This document shows, in pieces, positions 1-7,446 of a DNA stretch of 18,647 nucleotides; position 1 is the stretch's first letter; each line of letters opens with the position of its first letter. The DNA lies in contig CAIXPV010000078.1 in assembly GCA_903921405.1 (NCBI GenBank), positions 1-18,647 of the forward strand, written 5' to 3'. The position numbers were made by a program, and so were the translations under genes. Below the pieces are notes generated by a model that made no database searches, was not told the origin of the DNA, and was given only the letters and a program-made list of their open reading frames with translations. The stretch comes from an uncultured Actinomycetes bacterium. GTDB taxonomy: Bacteria; Actinomycetota; Actinomycetes; Nanopelagicales; Nanopelagicaceae.

Positions 1-123
1 GCGCTCTAGATTTCGAATCTGGCGAGATAGCGATGGCTGTCCAATGTGCAGTTCACGGGCAGCCGCCGAGATAGAGCCAGCGTCAAAGACGGCTAAGAAG
101 TAAGAGAGCAGTCGCAAATCCAT
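1..123 (-). CDS. LysR-family transcriptional regulator, N-terminal fragment (runs off left edge)
   Basis: Reading the minus strand from the ATG at 123 gives 41 residues beginning MDLRLLSYFLAVFDAGS and continuing through AAARELHIGQPSLSRQ to NLER at the window edge. This is the standard LysR winged helix-turn-helix: a first helix with the LxxF pattern, then the A-A-x-x-L and Q-P-S-L-S-R-Q-I recognition-helix motif. Only the DNA-binding part is visible; the effector-binding domain lies outside the window, so the ligand cannot be judged. The gene is divergent from the peptide-type ABC importer operon starting at 274, and LysR regulators typically control the divergently transcribed neighbour. I infer that it regulates that operon. 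Family assignment is secure; the regulatory target is inference. Confidence 0.9.
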   Translation of the reverse strand, partial: MDLRLLSYFLAVFDAGSISAAARELHIGQPSLSRQIRNLER

Positions 124-273
124 CTAGGTAGTATGCCTAGAAAGCATGGCAACGGCAAGGTTTTTTCGTAGACAGGCATACCTGCCCTGCTTAAACTTTC
201 GCTCACTATGCACGTACCTGCATGAAAACCCTCGTTTAGGTGGCTGCATCTGTTTATGAAGAGAGGAATACAT
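124..273. promoter_or_regulatory. divergent intergenic region with candidate LysR binding sites
   Basis: This 150-base region separates the LysR gene from the ABC operon and must hold both promoters. Visible structure: GTATGCCT at 131-138 and its exact reverse complement AGGCATAC at 174-181; a short inverted repeat CTAGG-N7-CCTAG at 124-140; CAGG-N4-CCTG at 173-184; and ATGCA-N6-TGCAT at 208-223. LysR proteins commonly bind two dyad sites in such a divergent region, so these are candidate sites. I could not identify convincing -35/-10 pairs on either strand. The ribosome binding site of the operon's first gene, GAGAGGA, lies at 261-267. Confidence 0.5.
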
Positions 274-1854
274 ATGTCCATGAAGACCGCTTTTTCATCA
301 CCACGCGTTCGATTGATTGCAGTTATCTCAACTGCACTTCTAGCCGTGGCTTCATTATCAATTCCAACGGTGGCACAAGGCGCCGGTGTATTTAAGGTTG
401 CAACATCTGCAGCAGTGACTACATGGGATCCTGTTCAGTCATTTTCGACTGAGGCTTTCTACATGACCAATGTGTACGAGCCACTGTTGTGGAAGAACCC
501 AGATGGCGTCACACCAGAATATTCACCAGCCCTTGCAACGTCATGGTCATCATCGAAGGATGGAAAGACCTGGACATTTAAGTTGCGCGCCGGTGCCACA
601 TTCCATGATGGAACTCCGGTCACCTCTGCAGCCGTTAAGGCCAGCTTTGATTCATCAAAGAAAGTTGGCGGAGCAGGATTTATTTGGGATGCACTCAAGA
701 GCGTTGATGCAACAGCTGATGACACAGTTATCTTGAACTTGTCGTATGCAGCTCCAATGGATCTGATTGCATCATCAACATATGGTGCATACATCGTTAA
801 TCCAAAGGCGCTCGCTGCAGTTGCCGCTGACCCTAAGTACTACGAGTCAGGCAAAGATGGCGGCTCTGGTCCATACACAATCGCTAGCTATAAGGCTGGA
901 AGCTCTGTAGTGCTAAGTGCATATGCAAAGCACTGGGCTACTGATAAGCCAGATTATTCAACAATCGATATTTCAATTGTTGCCGATGGAATCACTGCTC
1001 AGCAGATGATGACATCAGGACAAGTTGATTGGGCTACAAATATTCCATTAACCAGCATGGCAAGTTTGAAGAAGAATAAGAAGTATTCAGTTGTTACTTA
1101 TAAGTCACCATTTAACTATGTTGGCTACTTCAATACTTTGCGTGCACCACTGAATAACCCAGTAGTTCGCCAAGCGCTTTCAATGGCGTTGAACTACCGA
1201 GATATCGCCGCTATTGGTGGTCAAGGGTATGCAACACAGGCTCGCGGACCGGTTCCAGCTGGAATCTATCCATATGACCCAGCGATTCCACAGTATTCAA
1301 TGGCGCGCGCTAAGGCCAAGACAATGTTGGATCGTGCAGGCGTAAAGAACCTGACAATCAAGATCACGTATGCATCAGAGAACTCAGCTGAGGCTCGTTT
1401 TGTACCACTGATCAAGGATGCATTTGCTGCTATCGGAGTTACTGCAGAAGTGCAGGGAATTCTCTTTAATCAGCAGTGGGCTGCAGCTAAGAAGGATCCA
1501 GCCAATGCGCAGGATCTCTTCATCGTTAAGTACTGGCCAACATATAGTGATGCAGGCGTAGATAACTTGTGGTCACTATTCCACAGCAGTGCTAAGCCAT
1601 TCTTTAACTTGAGCTACTGGAAGAACACCGCCTATGACAAGTTAGTAGATGATGCAGTTGAACTCAGTGGCTCTGATAAGGCTGCTGCGCAGAAGTTGTA
1701 TAGCCAGGCCATGATGATGCTTTATACCGAGGCACCAGGTCTATATCTCTATGATGAAGCACAAGTAAGTGTTGTTCCTAAGAAGTTCTCTATTCCTAAG
1801 TACAACATTAACTATCCATTCTCAGCATTCTTTGCTGGAGTAAAGCTCTCTTAA
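274..1854 (+). CDS. ABC transporter substrate-binding protein, family 5 (peptide/oligomer type)
   Basis: Extracytoplasmic solute receptor of the SBP_bac_5 (DppA/OppA/NikA) family, 526 residues from the ATG at 274. I chose that start because GAGAGGA sits six bases upstream; the earlier in-frame ATG at 256 has no such site. Residues 1-36 form a Sec leader (basic start, hydrophobic ALLAVASL stretch, then VAQGAG), so cleavage is expected near residue 36. The mature part starts with the family pattern VATSAAVTTWDPVQS, then YEPLLW, the WTFKLRAGATFHDGTPV signature, and later QALSMALNYRDI. The protein has no cysteine at all, so it cannot be a lipoprotein. It is the first gene of the operon and is followed by an RNA hairpin, which fits the usual excess of binding protein over permease. 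The ligand is not predictable from sequence; family 5 covers peptides, opines, nickel chelates and some oligosaccharides. Confidence 0.93.
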   Translation: MSMKTAFSSPRVRLIAVISTALLAVASLSIPTVAQGAGVFKVATSAAVTTWDPVQSFSTEAFYMTNVYEPLLWKNPDGVTPEYSPALATSWSSSKDGKTWTFKLRAGATFHDGTPVTSAAVKASFDSSKKVGGAGFIWDALKSVDATADDTVILNLSYAAPMDLIASSTYGAYIVNPKALAAVAADPKYYESGKDGGSGPYTIASYKAGSSVVLSAYAKHWATDKPDYSTIDISIVADGITAQQMMTSGQVDWATNIPLTSMASLKKNKKYSVVTYKSPFNYVGYFNTLRAPLNNPVVRQALSMALNYRDIAAIGGQGYATQARGPVPAGIYPYDPAIPQYSMARAKAKTMLDRAGVKNLTIKITYASENSAEARFVPLIKDAFAAIGVTAEVQGILFNQQWAAAKKDPANAQDLFIVKYWPTYSDAGVDNLWSLFHSSAKPFFNLSYWKNTAYDKLVDDAVELSGSDKAAAQKLYSQAMMMLYTEAPGLYLYDEAQVSVVPKKFSIPKYNINYPFSAFFAGVKLS

Positions 1855-1878
1855 TTAGAGATACGGTTAACGAGGGGG

Positions 1879-1905
1879 GAGCGGACTGTGTTATGCAGTC
1901 CGCTC
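1879..1905 (+). terminator. hairpin after binding-protein gene (partial terminator or mRNA stabiliser)
   Basis: A perfect 10-bp stem, GAGCGGACTG (1879-1888) and CAGTCCGCTC (1896-1905), encloses a 7-base loop. No U-run follows (TCAATCG), so it is not a classical intrinsic terminator. Placed 24 bases after the binding-protein stop and 44 bases before the permease start, it probably lowers read-through and/or protects the upstream message 3' end. Confidence 0.7.
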
Positions 1906-1949
1906 TCAATCGTTAGCGCGCTCAACAACTTTTAATGGGAGGCAACGCT

Positions 1950-2963
1950 ATGAGGATTTTGTGGAACCGACTTTCGTCGGCTCTTCTAGTCCTGTGCGCC
2001 GCCAGTTTTATAACTTTCACACTCGCCCGTGTTATTCCCAGTGATCCAGCTCTTGCTTATATTGGGCCTAAGGCCACCGCTGCAGATTCGGCCAAGCTGC
2101 GAATCACTTTAGGTTTAGATCAACCGATACCTGTTCAATACGTCAAGTATGTGTGGCAGACCTTGCACGGCAACTGGGGATATTCACTATCGACGAAGCA
2201 GCCAGTGTTGCAAGAGATTATTGATCGTTTGCCTGCAACGCTTGAGCTGATCTTTTTTGCCATGAGCTTTGCCGTTATTTTCGGCGTTGCCATGGGTGTG
2301 TATGCGGCCAAGTACCGCGGACGTTTTCAAGACTCAGTTATTAGAATTATGGCAATCGCTGGCGTATCGATGCCAGCGTTTTGGTTAGGCCTTTTGCTGC
2401 AGATGCTCTTTGCCGGCCGTCTCACGTGGTTTCCTGCCACCGGCCAGTTTGATATCGACCTGAAATATGACAATCCCATAACTAAAGTGACGGGCTTTCC
2501 AGTCTTTGATTCACTGATTACCGGCAACTTTGCCGCAACTATCAATGGTCTGCACCATATGGTCTTGCCAGCTCTGACGTTGTCGGCGTATTCATTTGGT
2601 TTGTTATCTCGTATGGCAAGGGCGAATTTGCTGGAAGTCATGAGTCAGGACTACATCAAAGTTGCACGTGCCTATGGATTATCTGAGCGCTTAGTATTTT
2701 TTAAGTTAGCACTGCGCAATGCGCTGCCACCGATTGTGACCGTCACTGGTCTTTCGACGGCGTATCTAATAACCGGCACATTTTTTGTGGAACAGGTCTA
2801 TAACTGGCCGGGCATAGGTAGCTTTGCCGTTAACTCTTTGCTGAGCATTGATTACCCAGCGATCATGGGAATTACCTTGTTGGCTGCCATTGGGTATTTA
2901 GTCATCAACTTTATAGTCGATCTGATCCACGCCAAGTTAGATCCGCGAGTGTGGATGCGATGA
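1950..2963 (+). CDS. ABC transporter permease, DppB/OppB type
   Basis: Inner-membrane permease of the binding-protein-dependent transport family, 337 residues. The ATG at 1950 has GGGAGG seven bases upstream; the in-frame ATG at 1935 overlaps that site and is less likely. The sequence opens MRILWNRLSSALLVL with a first membrane segment ending FTLARVIPSDPA, typical of DppB N termini (the LxPGDP-like position). About six membrane segments are visible, including residues near 95-118, the MPAFWLGLLLQML stretch, and ITLLAAIGYLVINFIVDL at the end. The EAA-type coupling loop is VARAYGLSERLVFFKLALRN, which contacts the ATPases, followed by GTFFVEQVYNWPGIG, a hallmark of this subfamily. It pairs with the next gene, which it overlaps by four bases (ATGA). 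Confidence 0.93.
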   Translation: MRILWNRLSSALLVLCAASFITFTLARVIPSDPALAYIGPKATAADSAKLRITLGLDQPIPVQYVKYVWQTLHGNWGYSLSTKQPVLQEIIDRLPATLELIFFAMSFAVIFGVAMGVYAAKYRGRFQDSVIRIMAIAGVSMPAFWLGLLLQMLFAGRLTWFPATGQFDIDLKYDNPITKVTGFPVFDSLITGNFAATINGLHHMVLPALTLSAYSFGLLSRMARANLLEVMSQDYIKVARAYGLSERLVFFKLALRNALPPIVTVTGLSTAYLITGTFFVEQVYNWPGIGSFAVNSLLSIDYPAIMGITLLAAIGYLVINFIVDLIHAKLDPRVWMR

Positions 2964-3811
2964 AAACTAGATTAGGCAGATTCTCATTTCTTGTGAAAGA
3001 TCCATTGACCACTATTGCAACTGTGATGATGTCGATCTTTATTGGTGCGGCAATTTTTGGGCCATGGATTGCGCCATTTCCTAAAGAAGGCGCCGGGGAA
3101 ACAAACGTTGACAATATTTACATCGGCCCGGGTTGGCATCACTTGCTGGGAACCGATGAGCTGGGCCGAGATTTACTGAGTCGAATTATTTACGGTGCCC
3201 GGCCTGCGCTATTAATAGCCCTTGCCGTTGTGGGTTTTGCCGCAATTATCGGCACATTATTAGGCTTAATAGCCGGCTATCGCGGGGGCTGGATCGATAA
3301 CGTCATCATGCGCGTGAGCGAACTGTTCTTGTCTTTTCCACCGTTGCTGTTATCTCTTGTCGCCGTGACTTTCTTAGGTCCTGGATTAGTTAACGCGCTT
3401 ATCGCTTTGATTATCTCGTGGTGGCCTTGGTATGCACGGTTGATTCGAGTAGAAGCAAATATCGTAAGGACCAAACCCTACGTTGAAATCTCTGCCGCTA
3501 TGGGTGTTCCAGATCGCATCATTATTGTGCGACATATTCTGCGCAACGTAACAACGCCGCTAATCGTGCAAGTTGCCGCAGATTTAGGAACAGTAATTTT
3601 GGCAGCAGGCTCACTTGCATTTATTGGCCTTGGTGCCCAGCCGCCGGCAGCTGATTGGGGATTAATGGTTGCCCAGGGTCGCAACTTAATCTTTGATCAA
3701 TGGTGGATATCTACGTTCTCGGGGTTGGCGATTTTCTTGGCTGTTTTATCCTTCAATATTATTGGTGATGCGCTGCGCGATCACTTTGATCCACGGATTG
3801 CACGCCAATGA
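2960..3811 (+). CDS. ABC transporter permease, DppC/OppC type
   Basis: Second permease of the importer, 283 residues. I take the ATG at 2960, which overlaps the preceding stop as ATGA; an in-frame GTG at 2951 is the alternative and would add three residues. The N terminus (FLVKDPLTTIATVMMSIFIGAAIFGPWIAPF) and the following HHLLGTDELGRDLLSRIIYGAR are diagnostic of DppC proteins. The coupling loop is SAAMGVPDRIIIVRHILRN and the end FNIIGDALRDHFDPR is also characteristic. Expected topology is six membrane segments. It forms the membrane channel with the DppB-like partner. Its 3' end overlaps the next gene by four bases (ATGA), indicating translational coupling. Confidence 0.93.
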   Translation: MKTRLGRFSFLVKDPLTTIATVMMSIFIGAAIFGPWIAPFPKEGAGETNVDNIYIGPGWHHLLGTDELGRDLLSRIIYGARPALLIALAVVGFAAIIGTLLGLIAGYRGGWIDNVIMRVSELFLSFPPLLLSLVAVTFLGPGLVNALIALIISWWPWYARLIRVEANIVRTKPYVEISAAMGVPDRIIIVRHILRNVTTPLIVQVAADLGTVILAAGSLAFIGLGAQPPAADWGLMVAQGRNLIFDQWWISTFSGLAIFLAVLSFNIIGDALRDHFDPRIARQ

Positions 3812-4752
3812 GCACAGTCCTAAGAGTTTCTAATCTAGAAGTTGATTTCGTCATCAACGATGGTGTGATGAACTCTCCACTGCGAGGCGTTAACTTTGAG
3901 ATTAAAGCAGGTAAGACCCTTGGCATAGTGGGGGAGACTGGCTGCGGTAAGACGTTGACCGCAACAGCGATTATGGGTCTGTTGCCATCCAGCGCCGTGC
4001 AACGAGGACAGATCGAATTTGCCGACCATGGAGTAATTAGCAATCAGCAAATGGCAGCAATTCGTGGTTCAGAAATCACCATGATCTTTCAAAATCCTCA
4101 ATCAGCATTTAATCCAATCTTCACCATTGGTGCCCAGCTAACGATGGTGGCTCAGCGGCGGGGTATCGCAGACATTGCAACGGTTTTAACTGCGCGCCTT
4201 GAATCAGTGGGATTGCGCGATCCACAGCGCGTCCTAGAGTCATATCCGCATGAGTTATCGGGTGGAATGTTGCAGCGCTGCATGATTGCAATGGCGCTGT
4301 TGTCTAGCCCCAAGTTACTGATCGCCGATGAACCAACAACTGCCTTAGATGCCACAATCGGCGACCAAGTTTTACAGTTAATTGCCTCGCTACAAAAACG
4401 TGAGGGCTTTGCAATGCTCTTTATTTCACATGATGTTACTGCGGTTGCAAAAACCTCCGATGAGATCGCCGTTATCTATGCTGGTCGTGTAGTAGAGATT
4501 GGACCGACAGCCGATGTTATGGACTCACCACAACATCCATACACCCGTGGATTACTGGGAGCGATTCCAAGCGCCGATAAAGCGCGTGGAACGTTGGTTG
4601 CAATTCCTGGCAATGTTCCATCGGTACTTACCCACGTAAAGGGTTGTGCATTTGCCGATCGTTGTTCGCTGCGAATTGATACATGTGATCAAGAGCCACC
4701 AATTGTGCGAATCGGTAATCAAAGCGTTGCGTGTTGGGTGGTGAAATCGTGA
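3808..4752 (+). CDS. ABC transporter ATP-binding protein, DppD/OppD type
   Basis: Cytoplasmic ATPase subunit, 314 residues. Visible motifs: Walker A GETGCGKT (42-49), Q-loop FQNPQSAFNP (94-103), signature LSGGM (150-154), Walker B LLIADEP (170-176) and switch histidine 208 in ISHDV. All catalytic positions are intact. The C-terminal oligopeptide/dipeptide-transporter extension is present after HPYTRGLL, with four cysteines at 280, 286, 293 and 309 in the usual GCxFxxRC...C...C arrangement, which in DppD-type proteins can bind an iron-sulfur cluster. This full extension contrasts with the next gene, where the equivalent region is replaced by a hydrolase. It overlaps both neighbours by four bases (ATGA at the start, GTGA at the end), so it is tightly coupled within the operon. 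Confidence 0.94.
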   Translation: MSTVLRVSNLEVDFVINDGVMNSPLRGVNFEIKAGKTLGIVGETGCGKTLTATAIMGLLPSSAVQRGQIEFADHGVISNQQMAAIRGSEITMIFQNPQSAFNPIFTIGAQLTMVAQRRGIADIATVLTARLESVGLRDPQRVLESYPHELSGGMLQRCMIAMALLSSPKLLIADEPTTALDATIGDQVLQLIASLQKREGFAMLFISHDVTAVAKTSDEIAVIYAGRVVEIGPTADVMDSPQHPYTRGLLGAIPSADKARGTLVAIPGNVPSVLTHVKGCAFADRCSLRIDTCDQEPPIVRIGNQSVACWVVKS

Positions 4753-6665
4753 GCGAAGTCGTCATGCAGATTTCTAACCTGACTAAGGTTTTTCCTCTGC
4801 GCGATAGTAAAAAGGGATTCACAGCCGTTGATGCGATATCTATCGATTTGCATAAGGGTGAAGTGCTCGGTGTAGTCGGTGAATCTGGTTCTGGCAAGAG
4901 CACGCTAGCTAGATGCGCCTTTGGAATCACTGAACCAACAGAGGGAAGCACAACAATTCTTGGAGAAAGCTTGATTGGAAAGTCTAGAAAATCTACTCGC
5001 GCGCTGCGAGCTAACTTAGGCTTTGTCTTTCAAGATCCAGCTGGATCGATTAATCCACGCATGAGTGTTCACAATGCAATCGCCGAGCCTTTGATGTTGG
5101 CCGGCATGGATAGCGCCAGCATTGATAAGCGGGTCAACTTCTTAATGGATCGAGTAGGCCTTGCCACCAGCCAATTGAGCCGCAAATCCCATGAGTTATC
5201 AGGTGGGCAGTGCCAGCGCGTAGCTATTGCTAGAGCCCTTGCTACTAACCCCAAGATTGTTTTATTAGATGAGCCAACGTCGTCCTTGGATCTATCGGTA
5301 CAGGCGCAGATTCTTAACCTTTTAGAGGAGCTGCGACGTGATTTTGATCTGACGTATTTCTTGATTTCACATAACTTAGATGTTGTCTCGCACTTAAGTG
5401 ATCGAGTAGCAGTGATGAAGGATGGCGTCTTTGTTGAAGTCGGTACAACGCGCCAAGTGATTGATTTACCCAAGCATCCCTTTACACGAGAATTAATTCG
5501 GGTCTATTCAGGTGGACATGCAGATGCACCCATTCACTTCGATTTAGATACATGGCAAGACGGACCTATGAACCGCTGGGCCTTCCAGAATGTCTCCACA
5601 TTTTTGCCAACGCAAATAATTCATCCATCCGCCAAGCCTTTAACTTTAGATGTTGCTATAGATGCACAACTTGAGGCAATCACAATTGATGTAGCTGGTT
5701 CACGCTACTTACTACCTGAGCTTTTAGCTGATCTAGATACCGATGCCATGGTTGTAGTGCGCAACAACACGATAGTCTATGAAAAATATAGTAATGAGAT
5801 GACAGCGGACTCAGTTCATTTACTACAATCAGTTTCTAAATCTATTTTAGGTGCACTCTTTGCAATCATGGCCGATAAGGGCGTGGTTGATATTAATAAA
5901 GCGATTGCTTTCTACTTACCCGAACTCAACGGTTCGGTGTATGAAAAAGCCACAATTGCTCAAGCTCTCGATATGACCGTCGCTATTAATTTCTCCGAAG
6001 ATTATCTTGACCCACAGTCGGAGATGACACGCCTTGATCGTGCAGCTGGGTGGCGAACAAATACAACAGGCCAAGATCTGGGTCTTCGCAGTTTCCTCAA
6101 GACGTTGACTGCAAGTGGTGAACACGGAAAGGCATATCAATACTGTTCGGCAAATACCGATGTACTTGCTTGGTTGATTTCTGAGGTTACGCAACGGTCA
6201 TATCAAGATTTGCTCACTCAATATCTCTGGCAACCTATGGGTGCTCACGATGATGCAACTGTGATCGTCGATGGCGAAGGTTTATCGGTAGGCAATGGTG
6301 GAATCTCTTGTACAACGCGTGATTTAGCCCGATTTGGCCTGCTGATGGTCAACGGTGGGCGCGCTAACGGCCAACAAGTTGTTCCAGCTGCCTGGGTCGA
6401 AGCCACTTTTGATGGAGCATCTGCTGATGTTGAATCTGCCGATTATTTGCAGGCCCTGCACCCTGGTGGATCATATAAAAACAAGTGGTGGATCACAGCT
6501 GGTTCATCGCGCGAAATATTTGGCGTAGGAATTTATGGTCAATATGTCTGGGTTGATCCAACAAGCAAGACTGTGATTGCTAAGTTTTCCTCCTTACCGA
6601 TTCCAGTTGATGGACTGCATTCGCGCAAACATATGGCCTTATTTAGAGCGATCTGCGCGCAATAA
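4749..6665 (+). CDS. fusion: DppF-type ABC ATPase + class C beta-lactamase-like serine hydrolase
   Basis: One uninterrupted 638-residue frame. I use the GTG at 4749, which overlaps the previous stop (GTGA) with GGTGG just upstream. Residues 1-255 are a complete ATPase: Walker A GESGSGKS (44-51), FQDP (94-97), LSGGQ (150-154), LLDEP (172-176) and switch histidine 208. After HPFTRELIRV (243-252) the usual oligopeptide-transporter tail is missing. Residues about 274-638 form a serine hydrolase of the beta-lactamase/6-aminohexanoate-dimer hydrolase group: SVSK with S361 and K364 as the S-x-x-K catalytic pair, Y465 in YCSANTDVLAW, GGISCTTRDLARFG near 517-530, and HPGG (571-574) with KWW near the usual third motif. 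The hydrolase should therefore sit in the cytoplasm at the transporter and could cleave imported substrate. Its specificity (amide, ester, peptide) is unknown. An internal ATG at 5568 falls exactly at the domain start, but only a weak ribosome site precedes it. Confidence 0.9.
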   Translation: MSEVVMQISNLTKVFPLRDSKKGFTAVDAISIDLHKGEVLGVVGESGSGKSTLARCAFGITEPTEGSTTILGESLIGKSRKSTRALRANLGFVFQDPAGSINPRMSVHNAIAEPLMLAGMDSASIDKRVNFLMDRVGLATSQLSRKSHELSGGQCQRVAIARALATNPKIVLLDEPTSSLDLSVQAQILNLLEELRRDFDLTYFLISHNLDVVSHLSDRVAVMKDGVFVEVGTTRQVIDLPKHPFTRELIRVYSGGHADAPIHFDLDTWQDGPMNRWAFQNVSTFLPTQIIHPSAKPLTLDVAIDAQLEAITIDVAGSRYLLPELLADLDTDAMVVVRNNTIVYEKYSNEMTADSVHLLQSVSKSILGALFAIMADKGVVDINKAIAFYLPELNGSVYEKATIAQALDMTVAINFSEDYLDPQSEMTRLDRAAGWRTNTTGQDLGLRSFLKTLTASGEHGKAYQYCSANTDVLAWLISEVTQRSYQDLLTQYLWQPMGAHDDATVIVDGEGLSVGNGGISCTTRDLARFGLLMVNGGRANGQQVVPAAWVEATFDGASADVESADYLQALHPGGSYKNKWWITAGSSREIFGVGIYGQYVWVDPTSKTVIAKFSSLPIPVDGLHSRKHMALFRAICAQ

Positions 6666-7446
6666 TCTGTGCGGCAATCTTTGCCGAAGCGGCATCGATC
6701 ATCTTTCCATTTTCATCTACTGCTACGCCAGTGCTTTTTGCTAAGGCATCTAAGACCGATTGCGCATGCGCAACATCGGCATCAGTAGTCGAAAACTCTT
6801 CATTGACGGCTGAAATCTGTGATGGATGAATACAGGAGCGACCAAAGAAGCCATCATTCTTGAAAGCTTTGCACGTACTTCGCAATCCGGATTCATCCTT
6901 AAAATCTGGATACATAGGGGCGATAGGAGAGTTGATTCCAGCTGCCGCCGATGCAAGCACCAACATGCTAAGGGCTGCATCAAGGGTTGTAGATCGGCCT
7001 TCACCACCAAGTGATAATTCGGCGCGAAGATCTAACTGACCGATCTGTAAGAAAGTTACTTTATCTATCGATGCAATTGCTCGCGCATCTAGAATCGAGG
7101 CGGCGCTCTCTATCAAAGCACTAATCTGCTTCACATTCTTAATGCGCGATGAAACGTACTGCATATTTTCGATCGAGGCCTTAGGTACAACAATTCCATC
7201 AACACGTGGATGATCAGCGATAGCTAAATCGGCATCGATTGAATCTGGATTGATGCGTACCCATATCTGTATATTCTCTGGCGCTTTATCTAGCCATGCT
7301 GCACAGGTGGCGCGGGCATTAGCTTTTTCACTCATTGCTACGGCATCTTCAAAGTCGATGATCAGCGCATCGGCGCCGCGGGTGTGGGCTTTTTCAAGCA
7401 TGGCAGCGTTATTGCCGGGGATATATAAATAGCTGCGTGCAATCAT
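6643..7446 (-). CDS. HpcH/HpaI aldolase superfamily, CitE-like acyl-CoA lyase
   Basis: TIM-barrel lyase of 267 residues, related to the citrate lyase beta subunit, malyl-CoA lyase and citramalyl-CoA lyase. Diagnostic stretches: RSYLYIPGNN at the start, DALIIDFEDAV (26-36), VRIN with R64, VVPKA, LIES with E113, QLDLRAELSLGG with D139, and the C-terminal FFGRSCIHPSQI. E113 and D139 are the expected magnesium ligands and R64 the CoA-thioester-binding arginine, by family analogy. Such enzymes perform retro-Claisen cleavage of 3-hydroxyacyl-CoA esters to acetyl-CoA or propionyl-CoA plus an oxoacid. Its ATG overlaps the stop of the CoA-transferase gene (ATGA), so the two are translationally coupled. 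The exact substrate cannot be read from sequence. It is the last gene of the minus-strand operon, and its 3' end overlaps the convergent ATPase-hydrolase gene by 23 bases. Confidence 0.88.
   Translation of the reverse strand: MIARSYLYIPGNNAAMLEKAHTRGADALIIDFEDAVAMSEKANARATCAAWLDKAPENIQIWVRINPDSIDADLAIADHPRVDGIVVPKASIENMQYVSSRIKNVKQISALIESAASILDARAIASIDKVTFLQIGQLDLRAELSLGGEGRSTTLDAALSMLVLASAAAGINSPIAPMYPDFKDESGLRSTCKAFKNDGFFGRSCIHPSQISAVNEEFSTTDADVAHAQSVLDALAKSTGVAVDENGKMIDAASAKIAAQIIARRSL

Noticed and set aside
93..281. Minus-strand 62-codon open frame across the divergent promoter region
   Set aside because: It overlaps the start of the clear LysR gene in another frame and reaches into the signal-peptide region of the binding-protein gene; its sequence shows no family features.
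1879..1905. A classical intrinsic terminator ending the binding-protein transcript
   Set aside because: The stem is strong but no U-run follows, and the downstream permease genes have no visible promoter of their own, so read-through is expected.
5568..6665. A separate serine hydrolase gene starting at the internal ATG 5568
   Set aside because: The ATPase frame continues without a stop through this point and only a weak ribosome site precedes the ATG, so a fusion is the simpler reading; internal initiation remains possible.
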